Of a stretch of DNA of 64,000 bases, positions 43,245-51,603 are shown piece after piece. The notes beneath the pieces are model-generated. The model was not told where the DNA came from, did no database searches, and saw nothing but the letters and a program-made list of their open reading frames with translations. Position numbers and translations under genes: made by a program. The first letter of the stretch is position 1; each line of letters starts with the position of its first letter. Source of the DNA: RHKX01 sp964641695 (GTDB lineage: Bacteria > Actinomycetota > Thermoleophilia > Solirubrobacterales > 70-9); contig CAZXKG010000002.1 of NCBI GenBank assembly GCA_964641695.1, positions 1-64,000 on the forward strand, written 5' to 3'.

Positions 43245-43286
43245 TGCCGGAGGAGAGACTCGAACTCCCGACACGCGGATTATGAT
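43245..43286 (-). repeat. Proximal attachment-site copy inside tRNA-Met
   Basis: Runs from the discriminator base through the complete anticodon loop and equals 39001-39042. An end exactly at the edge of the anticodon loop is typical of tyrosine-integrase crossover in tRNA genes. Confidence 0.9.
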
Positions 43287-43318
43287 TCCGCTGCTCTAAC
43301 CAGCTGAGCTACTCCGGC
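43245..43318 (-). tRNA. tRNA-Met (CAT)
   Basis: A 74-base cloverleaf on the minus strand: acceptor GCCGGAG / CTCCGGC, D arm GCTC / GAGC, anticodon stem GCGGA / TCCGC with loop ATCATAA (anticodon CAT), T arm GGGAG-TTCGAGT-CTCTC, discriminator A. CCA is not encoded. The 5' G-C acceptor pair argues against initiator tRNA. Elongator Met is most likely; a lysidine-modified tRNA-Ile with CAT cannot be excluded. Its 3' 42 bases serve as the island attachment site. Confidence 0.93.
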
Positions 43319-43395
43319 GGGAGGCGGGATCGTAGCGGTCGACCGGGCCGGGTTGCCGCGCGATGGGAGGGGCCGGACGCCGCAGGATCGGCCCG

Positions 43396-43734
43396 TCAAC
43401 GCGGCTCGGATGTGGCCTTGAGCCGGGCCGGGCCCCTCTCGATGTACTTGCCGAGCTCCTTGTCGACGAAGAGGCCTCCGGCGACGTGCATGAGCACGTT
43501 GCGGTTGCCATGCAGCGTCCAGGAGACCCGGGTGCCTTGCCCCTCGGGCGTGAAGACGAAGACGGTCTTGTTCTTCGCCTTGAAGGGCTTGATGAGCTCG
43601 AGGTCGATCTCGATCCGCTCGGGGGTCGACTTGGTGATCGTCATCTTCCCGGTGCCGCCGCCTTGTTGCCGGTCCAACGCGTACTCGGCGCCCGCTCCGC
43701 TCTCCGGGCCTGGCTTGCGTGTTCTCCTGGCTGC
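43396..43734 (-). pseudogene. 5'-truncated SRPBCC/polyketide-cyclase-like gene
   Basis: The frame reads GPESGAGAEYALDRQQGGGTGKMTI, then IDLELIKPFKAKNKTVFVFTPEG and a C-terminal helix, which is the second half of the SRPBCC fold. The first half (about 70 residues) is absent: upstream the frame runs straight into the stop codon of the reductase gene (43735-43737). A TTG at 43677 is the only start, in mid-domain. It looks like a deletion that removed the promoter and N-terminus. Confidence 0.7.
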
Positions 43735-44301
43735 CTACGGCAGACGGGACGATGGCAGGTCGTACCGCAGCTCGACCATGCCGTTGTCGTAGCGGGTCGA
43801 GCCGGTGAGCTTCATCGGTGGAACGGGACCGGCGAACAGCGGATAGCCGTCACCGAGGACCACGGGAACGACCGTGAGGATGAGCTCGTCGAGCGCGTCT
43901 ACTTCGACGAACTGCGAGGCGAGGCTTCCGCCGCCGATCATCCACAGATCCTTGCCGCCGGCTGCCGCGAGCATCTCGCCGTGGAGCTCGGACACCGGCC
44001 GTTGGGTGAACCGGAGGCCCGCGGCATCCTCGAAGGCCGGTAAGTCACGATGGGTGAAGACCCAGGTCGGCATGTCCCCGTAGGTCCAGGTGTCCTCGCG
44101 CAGGAGGAACTCGTACGTCTTCGCTCCCATCGCGAGCGAGCCGATTCGCTCCATGAACGTCTCGTAGGACCCTTCGAGCGGTATCGCGTCCTCACCCTCG
44201 TAAGGCGGTCCGTCGTGCTTCATGAGCCACTGGAGCTTCTCCTCGGGCTCGGCGATGTAGCCGTCCAGGCTCTGCGCGACGTAGTAGACCGTCTTGGGCA
44301 T
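43735..44301 (-). CDS. RibD C-terminal/DHFR-like reductase
   Basis: A 188-residue NADPH-dependent reductase-fold protein. The opening VYYVAQSLDGYIAEPEEKLQWL, the central GAKTYEFLL and the cofactor loop DLWMIGGGSLASQF are those of the RibD-C/dihydrofolate-reductase-like family common in actinobacteria, usually of unknown substrate. The start is the ATG at 44301; the longer upstream frame has no protein character. The stop is shared in frame with the truncated SRPBCC gene. Confidence 0.82.
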   Translation of the reverse strand: MPKTVYYVAQSLDGYIAEPEEKLQWLMKHDGPPYEGEDAIPLEGSYETFMERIGSLAMGAKTYEFLLREDTWTYGDMPTWVFTHRDLPAFEDAAGLRFTQRPVSELHGEMLAAAGGKDLWMIGGGSLASQFVEVDALDELILTVVPVVLGDGYPLFAGPVPPMKLTGSTRYDNGMVELRYDLPSSRLP

Positions 44302-44400
44302 CCGCCGCAGTCTACGAACGGCTGCTGAGCCTGGGCAGGACCTCGTGCTCGTAGAAGTCGAGGCAGCCCTGCTGGTCCGATCGCCGGCGGCGGCCGCCGC

Positions 44401-44574
44401 GTGCGCGCACGCGGCCTGGTCTCCTCGGGCGCATCGGCGCTGCTGGTCTCGGCGCTGCTGGTCGCCATCCTCGTCCTTGTGATCGTCCTGGAGGAGCGGC
44501 GCTATCGACGAGGCGGACCGACTCCCGCCGCGCCGGCTCCCGGCCGACGTTCCGTAGAGGTTCATGCCCGCTGA
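44401..44574 (+). CDS. Possible small membrane protein
   Basis: A 57-residue frame with a GTG start: RARGLVSSGAS, a strong membrane helix ALLVSALLVAILVLVIVLEE, then a basic/Pro-rich tail. The hydrophobic run is convincing, but no ribosome site is seen. It is the only gene candidate in the 333-base gap 44302-44634. Confidence 0.35.
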   Translation: MRARGLVSSGASALLVSALLVAILVLVIVLEERRYRRGGPTPAAPAPGRRSVEVHAR

Positions 44575-44634
44575 GCGGGGGGCGCCGGTCTCCGGACTAC
44601 GGGAACCGGGATTCGATCATCTAGTGTCGAGCCG

Positions 44635-45603
44635 ATGAGCGCATCTGAATCCGGCGGTGACCTCGCGAAGGCCGTGGCGGCCGTCGTCAACGAGTGCATG
44701 GGCGTGAAGGCCGGGGAGACCGTGCTGGTCGTGGCGAACCCGGCGACGCTCGGGCTGGGAGAGCGGATGAGGGGGGAGGCGGGGCGTGCCGGCGCGGACG
44801 CTGTCATGGCGCTGATGGGGGAGCGCGAGACCCACGCGGCCGAGCCGCCCGCTCCGGTTGCGGCGGCGATGGCCGCCGCCGACGTCGTTCTCGCGCCGAC
44901 CGTCCAGTCGCTCTCCCACACGGCTTCGCGGAAGGCGGCGTCGGAGGCCGGGGTGCGGATCGCGACCCTCCCCGGCGTGACCGAGGCGATGCTGGCGCGG
45001 GTGATGAGCGCCGACATGGACGAGCTGCGCCGACGCGGCCGCGCGGTCGCCGAGACCCTCACCGACGGCGAGGAGGCGCGCCTCACCTGCGCGAACGGCA
45101 GCGATCTGCGGATGAGCCTGCGCGGCCGCGTCGCGATCCCCGACGCCGGCGAGCTGACCGAGCGCGGCGCCTTCGGGAACCTGCCCTGTGGCGAGGGGTT
45201 CATCTCCCCGGACGACAGGGGTTGTGAGGGCACGCTGGTGGTCGACGGCACGATCGCCGGAGTGGGGATCCCCGACTCCCCGGTCACTCTGGGGGTCGAG
45301 GACGGTCGCCTGGTCGCGGCCACGGGCACCGAGGGCGAGGCGCTGCTGCGTCTGCTCACCGCCGACTCCGAGGACGGCCGCACGATCGCCGAGCTCGGGA
45401 TCGGCACCAACGAGAAGGCGATCCTCACCGGCAACGTGCTCGAGGACGAGAAGTTGCTGGGCACCGCTCACGTCGCCTTCGGCGCCTCCGAGGCGATCGG
45501 TGGCCGGATCCAGGTGCCGGTGCACCTGGACTGCGTCGTCATGCGTCCGACGGTGAGCGTCGACGGCAGGGACATCGTTCGTGACGGTGAGCTGTTGTTG
45601 TAG
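44635..45603 (+). CDS. M29-type aminopeptidase
   Basis: A 322-residue metallopeptidase of the thermophilic aminopeptidase (M29) family. Metal-binding features: LPCGEGFISP (Glu), IAELGIGTNEKAILTGNVLEDEK (Glu) and GTAHVAFGASEAIGG with a later VPVHLD (His, Asp). It removes N-terminal residues from peptides in the cytoplasm. TAGTGT (44622-44627) lies 7 bases before the ATG (leaderless type). It is followed 3 bases later by the formiminotransferase gene. Confidence 0.82.
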   Translation: MSASESGGDLAKAVAAVVNECMGVKAGETVLVVANPATLGLGERMRGEAGRAGADAVMALMGERETHAAEPPAPVAAAMAAADVVLAPTVQSLSHTASRKAASEAGVRIATLPGVTEAMLARVMSADMDELRRRGRAVAETLTDGEEARLTCANGSDLRMSLRGRVAIPDAGELTERGAFGNLPCGEGFISPDDRGCEGTLVVDGTIAGVGIPDSPVTLGVEDGRLVAATGTEGEALLRLLTADSEDGRTIAELGIGTNEKAILTGNVLEDEKLLGTAHVAFGASEAIGGRIQVPVHLDCVVMRPTVSVDGRDIVRDGELLL

Positions 45604-45605
45604 GC

Positions 45606-46514
45606 GTGCCCCCTGACGCCGATCATCGCCTGCTCGCCGTCCCCAACGTCTCCGACGGCTCGGAGGCGGGGGTGATGGAGCACCTGCGCGAGGGGTTCCT
45701 TGCCGACCCGGTAGTGCTCCTCGACGAGCACTCCGACCCCGTCCACAACCGCACCGTCTACACGCTCGCCGGCGAGGACGCGCCGTTGCTGCGGGCGCTG
45801 AAGGAGCTTGCCCGGCTCGCCGTCGAGAGGATCGACATCAGCCGTCAGCGGGGAGCGCATCCCCGGATCGGAGCTCTGGACGTGTGCCCCATCGTCTACA
45901 CGACCAGCAATCGACGACAACGGGCCGGGGAGCTGGCAATGGCGGTCGGCGAGCAGTTCGGCGCGATCGGGCTGCCGGTCTTCCTCTACGGGGATCTGGC
46001 CACCTCTCCCGAGCGCACAGAGCGCGCCTACTTCCGGGAAGGAAGGCACACGATGTTGGCTGAGCGGATGCGTGAGGGTGGCCTCGAGCCGGACTTCGGC
46101 CCGGACCGGCCCCACCCGACCGCTGGAGCTGTCCTCGTCACCGCTCGCCCACCGCTCGCCGCGTTCAACCTGGTGCTGGCTCCTGGTGCGAGCATGGAGG
46201 ACGGCAGGGCGATCGCAACGGCGCTACGCGAGTCCGGCGGCGGCCTTCCGGGGGTGCGAGCGATCGCGATCGAGCTTGACGAGGGACGGATCCAGATCTC
46301 GACCAACGTCCACGATCCGATCGGCGTTCCGCTGGCGGAGGTGGTCGCCGCCGTGGAAGGACTTGCCGAGGAGAGGAGAACCTCGCCGGTCGGGGCGGAG
46401 CTGGTGGGGCTCGTCCCCGAGGCGGCGCTGACGGGTCTGTCGGCCGGCCTGCCGTTCGTGGGGGGCGACCCACGCACCCAGACCGTCGAAGCCCGGCTCG
46501 CCGCGACGAGCTAG
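45606..46514 (+). CDS. Glutamate formiminotransferase
   Basis: A 302-residue enzyme that moves the formimino group between formiminoglutamate and tetrahydrofolate (histidine degradation and C1 metabolism). Signatures are LLAVPNVSDG, LDEHSDPVHNRTVYTLAG with the catalytic-type His, and HPRIGALDVCPIV. Length fits the transferase alone; the cyclodeaminase half is absent. GTG start, probably co-transcribed with the aminopeptidase. Confidence 0.9.
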   Translation: MPPDADHRLLAVPNVSDGSEAGVMEHLREGFLADPVVLLDEHSDPVHNRTVYTLAGEDAPLLRALKELARLAVERIDISRQRGAHPRIGALDVCPIVYTTSNRRQRAGELAMAVGEQFGAIGLPVFLYGDLATSPERTERAYFREGRHTMLAERMREGGLEPDFGPDRPHPTAGAVLVTARPPLAAFNLVLAPGASMEDGRAIATALRESGGGLPGVRAIAIELDEGRIQISTNVHDPIGVPLAEVVAAVEGLAEERRTSPVGAELVGLVPEAALTGLSAGLPFVGGDPRTQTVEARLAATS

Positions 46515-46614
46515 GAGAACGTCCCCTCGAGTCGGCATCGACGGGCCTGGTCCGGCGAGTGGCCAGCCATCGGCGGAGCCTACGAGGTCACGAGTTATCT
46601 AGTCTGCCCAGCGC

Positions 46615-47028
46615 ATGCCCGGGAACACGAGAAAGCGACGCCGCAAGCATCGCGGCAGCCAGACAGGAAGCATCAAGCGCACGCGCCAGCGTCCCCGCAG
46701 TCGCCAGGAGGCGATGGCCCAGGCGAAGACAGGAGGAGGCAGCAGCCGCAAGGGCGGGGCCCGTCCCGACCGTCGCGACATCAAGCCGACCTGGCAGAGC
46801 GCCACCAAGCGTGGTCTCCTCTTCGCCCTGCTGCTGCTGCCGATCTCGCTGCTGTTCGGCCAGACGATCGGCTCGGCGATCGTGCTCACGATCATCGCCG
46901 CGGTCTTCTACGTCCCGCTCGGCTTCTACACCGAGACCTTCTTCTACAGCCGCCGCCAAGCGCGCCTGCAGAAGGAGCGGACTGCGGCTCGGGCCGAGAA
47001 GGAGCAGAAGAAGAAAGACGGCGACTGA
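46615..47028 (+). CDS. Basic two-helix membrane protein
   Basis: A 137-residue protein with a very basic N-terminus (TRKRRRKHRG, RQRPRSRQEA; residues 1-65), two membrane helices (about 67-105, GLLFALLLLPISLLFGQTIGS, IVLTIIAAVFYVPLG) and a charged C-terminal coil. The basic tail might bind RNA, ribosome or phospholipid. No function is recognised. A TAGTCT box (46600-46605) lies 9 bases before the ATG. It is followed 4 bases later by the hydrolase gene. Confidence 0.7.
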   Translation: MPGNTRKRRRKHRGSQTGSIKRTRQRPRSRQEAMAQAKTGGGSSRKGGARPDRRDIKPTWQSATKRGLLFALLLLPISLLFGQTIGSAIVLTIIAAVFYVPLGFYTETFFYSRRQARLQKERTAARAEKEQKKKDGD

Positions 47029-47032
47029 CGTC

Positions 47033-47677
47033 GTGGACGTCCGCTCGTTCACCGTCGGCCCGGTCGCCGAGAACGCGTACGTCTTCCGCCTGGACGGGTC
47101 CGACCGCGGGTTGATGATCGATCCCGGCGAGGAGGCTCCGCGCCTGCTCGCGGCGCTGGAGGAGCTCGGAATCGGTCTCGACGCGATCCTGCTGACCCAC
47201 ACCCACTTCGACCACATCGGCGCGGTCGCTCCGGTCGCGAAGGCCACTGGAGCTCCCGTCTACTGCCCAGAGCTCGAGGTTCCGGTCCTCGCCGACATCA
47301 ACGCGTTCGTCCCCTGGCCCGAGTTCGGCCCCTTCGAGGACTACGAGGCCGACGAGACCGTCGCCGGCGGCGAGAAGCTCGAGCTGGCGGGGATGGAGAT
47401 CGACGTGATCTTCACCCCCGGCCACAGCCCCGGGCACGTCACCTACTCGGTCCGCGGGGAGGACGCGATCTTCAGCGGCGACGTTCTCTTCCAGGGCTCG
47501 GTCGGCCGCGTCGACCTGCCCGGTGGCGATTGGCCGACGCTCGAGCGCAGCATCGCCACCCTGGTCGCGGGGCACCCGCCCGAGACCCGGGTCTACCCGG
47601 GCCACATGGGCGCGACCACGATCGGCGCCGAGTTGGCGACGAACCCGTTCCTGTCCGGAATCCAACAAGGGGGATGA
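47033..47677 (+). CDS. MBL-fold hydrolase (glyoxalase II-like)
   Basis: A 214-residue metallo-hydrolase. Metal ligands are seen in THTHFDHIG, GHSPGH, FSGDVLF and YPGHMG, the complete glyoxalase II-type set. Probably a thioester or related hydrolase in the cytoplasm. The GTG at 47033 begins the family-typical VDVRSFTVGPVAENAYVF. It is in a tight row with the basic membrane protein and the TatA-like microprotein. Confidence 0.87.
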   Translation: MDVRSFTVGPVAENAYVFRLDGSDRGLMIDPGEEAPRLLAALEELGIGLDAILLTHTHFDHIGAVAPVAKATGAPVYCPELEVPVLADINAFVPWPEFGPFEDYEADETVAGGEKLELAGMEIDVIFTPGHSPGHVTYSVRGEDAIFSGDVLFQGSVGRVDLPGGDWPTLERSIATLVAGHPPETRVYPGHMGATTIGAELATNPFLSGIQQGG

Positions 47678-47681
47678 CCAG

Positions 47682-47774
47682 GTGCCCAACGTAGGTCCGC
47701 TCGAGATGCTGATCTTCTTCGGCCTGATCGCGATCCTCGTCGTCTGGCTGCTGGGGCGAGCAAGCCGCCGCTAG
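47682..47774 (+). CDS. TatA-like 30-residue membrane microprotein
   Basis: Reads VPNVGPLEMLIFFGLIAILVVWLLGRASRR. The N-terminus and helix are very like those of TatA (PN.GP.EL), but the amphipathic helix and tail that TatA needs are absent, because it ends right after the membrane segment. AGGGGG precedes the GTG. It may be a TatA relic or a small membrane regulator. Confidence 0.55.
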   Translation: MPNVGPLEMLIFFGLIAILVVWLLGRASRR

Positions 47775-47821
47775 TCGCACGGATCCGGACCGGCCTGGCG
47801 CGCGTGTAGCGTGCGCCCGAC

Positions 47822-49072
47822 GTGGCGTCCGACCAGAAGAAGCTCAAGGCCCCGAAGGGCACGTTCGATGTCCTGCCCGCCGACGAGGCAGCCCGCGCTG
47901 CGATCTCGGCTGCGGCGGTGCGGCGACTCTCCCCGGCCGGCTACGGGCTGATCGAGACCCCGATCTTCGAGGACACCGCGCTGTTCGCACGTGGGGTGGG
48001 GGAGTCCACCGACATCGTCCGCAAGGAGATGTTCACCTTCGACGACCAGGGCGGGCGCTCGATCACCCTGCGACCGGAGGGGACCGCGTCCGTCTGCCGT
48101 GCCTACGTCGAGCACGGGATGCACAAGCTCCCGCAGCCGGTGAAGCTCCGCTACGAGGGGCCGTTCTTCCGTTACGAGCGCCCGCAGGAGGGGCGCTTCC
48201 GTCAGTTCCACCAGATCGGCGCCGAGGCGATCGGCTCGAGCTCGCCGCTGGTCGACGCCGAGCTCATCGTCCTCCTCGACGGGATCTTCAAGGATCTCGG
48301 GATCGACGACCTGCGGCTGCGGCTCTCGTCGCTGGGGTCGGTCGAGTCCCGGGCGCGATACCGCGATGAGCTCCGCGAGTACCTCCGCGCCCACGAGGCC
48401 GACCTCTCCGAGGGCGTCCGCGAGCGGATCGACGCCAACCCGATGCGCGCCTTCGACGCCGACGACCCGGGGACGCAGGCGGTGATGGCTGGCGCTCCAC
48501 GCATGCTCGACCGGCTCGAAGGCGAGGACGCCGAGCACTTCACGGCCGTCCGCGAGCTGCTCGACGGCGCCGGCGTCTCCTACGAGCTGGACGGGACACT
48601 CGTCCGCGGCCTCGACTACTACAACCGGACCGTCTTCGAGTTCACCTGCGACCGCCTCGGCGCCCAATCCGGCGTCGGCGGCGGCGGCCGCTACGACGGC
48701 CTGGTCGAGCTGCTCGGCGGCCGGCCCGCGCCAGCGATCGGCTGGGCCGCGGGAGTGGAGCGCATCCTGCTCGCGATGGAGGCGCCGGTCACCGCGCCGC
48801 GCATCGACGCCTTCGTGATCGCCGCCGACGAGCGAGCCCGGGCCTTCGCCCTGGTCACCGAGCTGCGTGCCGAGGGCCTCGCCGCCGACCTCGACCTCGC
48901 CGAGCGCAGCTTCAAGGGGCAGATGAAGCAGGCGGACCGCTCCGGGGCCGCCTACGCAGTGATCCTCGAGGCCGACGGCACCTGCAAGCTGCGCGACATG
49001 GGCAGCGGCGAGCAGCGCGAGGTGGACATGGCCTCGCTCGCGGATGCGCTCATGCGTCCCGCTGATCGATAG
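47822..49072 (+). CDS. hisS: Histidyl-tRNA synthetase
   Basis: A 416-residue class II synthetase charging tRNA-His. Motif 1 (YGLIETPIFE), motif 2 (RYEGPFFRYERPQEGRFRQFHQIGAEAIG), the His-specific LVRGLDYYNRTVFEF and motif 3 (GWAAGVERILLAM) are all present, followed by a C-terminal anticodon-binding domain. A TAGCGT box (47807-47812) lies 9 bases before the GTG, hinting at a very short or absent leader. It is upstream of aspS, the common bacterial pairing. Confidence 0.96.
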   Translation: MASDQKKLKAPKGTFDVLPADEAARAAISAAAVRRLSPAGYGLIETPIFEDTALFARGVGESTDIVRKEMFTFDDQGGRSITLRPEGTASVCRAYVEHGMHKLPQPVKLRYEGPFFRYERPQEGRFRQFHQIGAEAIGSSSPLVDAELIVLLDGIFKDLGIDDLRLRLSSLGSVESRARYRDELREYLRAHEADLSEGVRERIDANPMRAFDADDPGTQAVMAGAPRMLDRLEGEDAEHFTAVRELLDGAGVSYELDGTLVRGLDYYNRTVFEFTCDRLGAQSGVGGGGRYDGLVELLGGRPAPAIGWAAGVERILLAMEAPVTAPRIDAFVIAADERARAFALVTELRAEGLAADLDLAERSFKGQMKQADRSGAAYAVILEADGTCKLRDMGSGEQREVDMASLADALMRPADR

Positions 49073-49228
49073 TCGCGCCCTTGCTGTCGCAGAAACGTCG
49101 CTTTCGATAGGCCGCGTTCTTCGAGGGGAACGTTCTCCCCGATGGGGACGGGTTTCGCGTCCTTCGTGGAGGAAGCAACTTCGAGAGCGACGAACCGGTC
49201 CCGCCGGAAGGGCGCTGAGGACACGCGG

Positions 49229-51094
49229 ATGCGAGACTGCGCGGTCGTGAGCGAAACCGATCAGATCCCCGAGTTCCCCCTGCAAAGCGGCAACGCCTAT
49301 CGCGACACCTGGTGCGGTCAGATCCTGCCCGATCGGGTCGGCTCGGGGGCCCGGGTCGCGGGCTGGGTCAACCGGCGTCGCGACCATGGGGGGCTGATCT
49401 TCATCGACCTCCGCGATCGGACCGGGATCGTGCAGCTCGTCTTCGACCCCGACGATGCCTCCGCGGATGCGTTCGAGCTCGGTCACAAGCTGCGCTCGGA
49501 GGACGTGATCAGCGTCAGCGGCCCGGTGGTCGAGCGCTCCGAGGAGACGGTCAACCCCGAGATCCCGACCGGCGCCGTCGAGGTTCGGGTCGACGCCGCG
49601 ACGTTGCTCGCCGACGCCGACACGCCGCCGTTCGAGATCGAGGGTCGCGCCGGCGGCGATCAGGGGGAGACCGGGGAGGAGACCCGTCTCCGCTACCGCT
49701 ACCTCGACCTGCGGCGCGCCCACATGCGCGAGGCGATCGAGCTCCGTGCCCGCCTCACCCGGGCGATGCGGTCCCAGCTCGACGGCGAGGGGTTCGTCGA
49801 GGTCGAGACGCCCGTGCTGACCCGCTCGACTCCGGAGGGCGCGCGCGACTTCCTCGTCCCGAGCCGGCTGCAGAAGGGCTCCTTCTACGCGCTCCCGCAG
49901 TCGCCGCAGCTCTTCAAGCAGATGCTGATGATCGGCGGCTTCGAGCGCTACTACCAGATCGCCCGTTGCTTCCGGGACGAGGATCTGCGCGCCGACCGCC
50001 AGCCCGACTTCACCCAGCTCGACATCGAGATGTCGTTCGTCGAGGTCGACGACGTGATCGCCGCCAACGAGCGCCTGCTGCAGCGCGTGCTGGGCGAGGC
50101 CGGCGTCGAGATCGAGCTTCCGCTGCCGCGGATCCCCTACGACGAGGCGATGTCCCGCTTCGGGACGGATCGACCGGATATCCGTTTCGGCATGGAGCTG
50201 ACCGAGCTCTCCGAGGCGCTGCGCGAGACCGAGTTCCGCGTCTTCCGCGGCACGCTCGACGGCGGCGGGATCGTCAAGGGCATGAACGCCGGCAAGCGCG
50301 AGATCCCACGCTCGGAGCTGGACGGGCTGATCGCGACCGCCCAGGAGCTCGGCGCCAAGGGCTTGGTCTGGGCCTTCCGCGAGGGCGACGGCTGGCGCTC
50401 GCCGACGGCGAAGTTCCTGACCGAGGCCGAGCTCGCCTCGCTCAACCAGGCGCTGGAGGCGGAGGAGGGCGACCTGCTGCTGATCGTCGCCGATACCCCC
50501 GCGATGGCCAACAAGGTGCTCGGCACGATGCGCGTGATGCTCGCCGAGCGCTGGGGCGAGATCCCCGAGGGCTCCAACGCCCTCTGCTGGGTCACCGACT
50601 GGCCGCTGCTGGAGTGGAGCGAGGACGAGGGCCGCTGGACGCCGCTCCACCACCCCTTCACGGCCTTCTCGGGCGATGTCGCCCCCGACGATCCCGGCTC
50701 GATGCGGGCGCTCGCCTACGACGTGGTCTGGAACGGCTGGGAGATCGGCGGCGGCTCGATCCGCATCAGCGACTCGGATCAGCAGGAGCAGGTGCTCTCG
50801 CTGCTCGGAATCGACGCCGAGGAGGCGCAGGCGCGCTTCGGCTTCCTGCTCGAGGCGCTGCGCTTCGGCGCGCCGCCGCACGGCGGCATCGCCTACGGGA
50901 TCGACCGGATCTGCGCCCTTGCCGCCGGCGTCGATTCGATCCGCGACGTGATCGCCTTCCCGAAGACGGCATCCGGCGCGGACCCGCTCACGGGCGCACC
51001 GGCGCCGGTAGACCCGCGCCAGCTCCGCGAGCTCGGGGTCGCGCTCGCGCCGGGGGTCGGCGTGGTCGCCGCGAACGCGGAGCCGGAGGCCTGA
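49229..51094 (+). CDS. aspS: Aspartyl-tRNA synthetase
   Basis: A 621-residue class II synthetase, bacterial type: an OB-fold anticodon domain (VAGWVNRRRDHGGLIFIDLRDRTGIVQLVF), catalytic motif 2 with CFRDEDLRADRQPDFTQLDIEMSFV, the bacterial GAD insertion and motif 3 (GIAYGIDRICAL). It may charge both tRNA-Asp and tRNA-Asn; no gatCAB is in view to decide. I chose the ATG at 49229 with TGAGGA upstream; a GTG at 49247 is possible. The 156-base gap after hisS holds a near-palindrome around GGGGAACGTTCTCCCC but no gene. Confidence 0.95.
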   Translation: MRDCAVVSETDQIPEFPLQSGNAYRDTWCGQILPDRVGSGARVAGWVNRRRDHGGLIFIDLRDRTGIVQLVFDPDDASADAFELGHKLRSEDVISVSGPVVERSEETVNPEIPTGAVEVRVDAATLLADADTPPFEIEGRAGGDQGETGEETRLRYRYLDLRRAHMREAIELRARLTRAMRSQLDGEGFVEVETPVLTRSTPEGARDFLVPSRLQKGSFYALPQSPQLFKQMLMIGGFERYYQIARCFRDEDLRADRQPDFTQLDIEMSFVEVDDVIAANERLLQRVLGEAGVEIELPLPRIPYDEAMSRFGTDRPDIRFGMELTELSEALRETEFRVFRGTLDGGGIVKGMNAGKREIPRSELDGLIATAQELGAKGLVWAFREGDGWRSPTAKFLTEAELASLNQALEAEEGDLLLIVADTPAMANKVLGTMRVMLAERWGEIPEGSNALCWVTDWPLLEWSEDEGRWTPLHHPFTAFSGDVAPDDPGSMRALAYDVVWNGWEIGGGSIRISDSDQQEQVLSLLGIDAEEAQARFGFLLEALRFGAPPHGGIAYGIDRICALAAGVDSIRDVIAFPKTASGADPLTGAPAPVDPRQLRELGVALAPGVGVVAANAEPEA

Positions 51095-51102
51095 GAGATC
51101 GG

Positions 51103-51507
51103 ATGGCCGCTACTCCGGCACCGGCCGATCCGCGGAGCCTCGCCCGCCGGGTGATCGACGCGATCAACGGCGGGGAGGAGGGTGAGCTCCGCGAGCTGGT
51201 CGCCGAGGACGTGGAGGTGCATACCGGCCGCACGGTCCGCCGCGGCCCAGACGAAGCCCTCGCCTGGGCGCACAAGCTCTTCGACCATCTGGATCGTCGC
51301 TACGCGATCGAGGACTTCCACCCGGGCCCCGCGGATGCCAGCACGGTCGGGGTGGGGACTGTCGACTACGTCTGGCGCGAGGGCGGCGCGATCGGCGACA
51401 GCTCGCCGATCGCGCTCGAGCTGGCGTTCGCCGAGGGCTGTCTGCAGCGGGTCGTCGTCCACGAGGACACCGACGCAGCTCTGGCTCATCTGCGCGATTC
51501 GGACTGA
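51103..51507 (+). CDS. SnoaL/NTF2-like protein
   Basis: A 134-residue protein with the cone-shaped alpha+beta NTF2-like pattern: helix ARRVIDAINGGEEGELRELVAEDVEVHTG, then DEALAWAHKLF and beta strands with YVWREGG and CLQRVVVHED. Such proteins bind small ligands or act as minor isomerases; no catalytic residues can be named here. Starts 8 bases after aspS and is probably co-transcribed. Confidence 0.75.
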   Translation: MAATPAPADPRSLARRVIDAINGGEEGELRELVAEDVEVHTGRTVRRGPDEALAWAHKLFDHLDRRYAIEDFHPGPADASTVGVGTVDYVWREGGAIGDSSPIALELAFAEGCLQRVVVHEDTDAALAHLRDSD

Positions 51508-51603
51508 TCCAGGCTGAGAGCGGCGTTGCGGTTCCGCTTGCAAGCGGACGGCCTCCTCAAGGTTCTCGGCGAATCCGCCGAAGGGCCCTGGTAGTTTGAT
51601 CAT

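Larger units (their letters stand above)
39001..43286. mobile_element. tRNA-Met-integrated genomic island with a restriction-modification cargo
   Basis: The island lies between a 42-bp copy of the tRNA 3' half (39001-39042) and the same sequence inside the intact tRNA gene (43245-43286). It holds a C5 methyltransferase, a convergent candidate endonuclease, a small protein and decayed transposase and nucleotidyltransferase/HEPN pieces. Base composition is lower in GC than the flanks (35 of 60 in 40141-40200, counted by hand). No integrase or relaxase is seen, so it must have moved by an enzyme supplied elsewhere, or has lost it. Confidence 0.8.

Noticed and set aside
51534..51547. Perfect palindrome CCGCTTGCAAGCGG as terminator of the SnoaL-like gene
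   Set aside because: It has no loop and no U-run; it might be an operator, but nothing else supports this.
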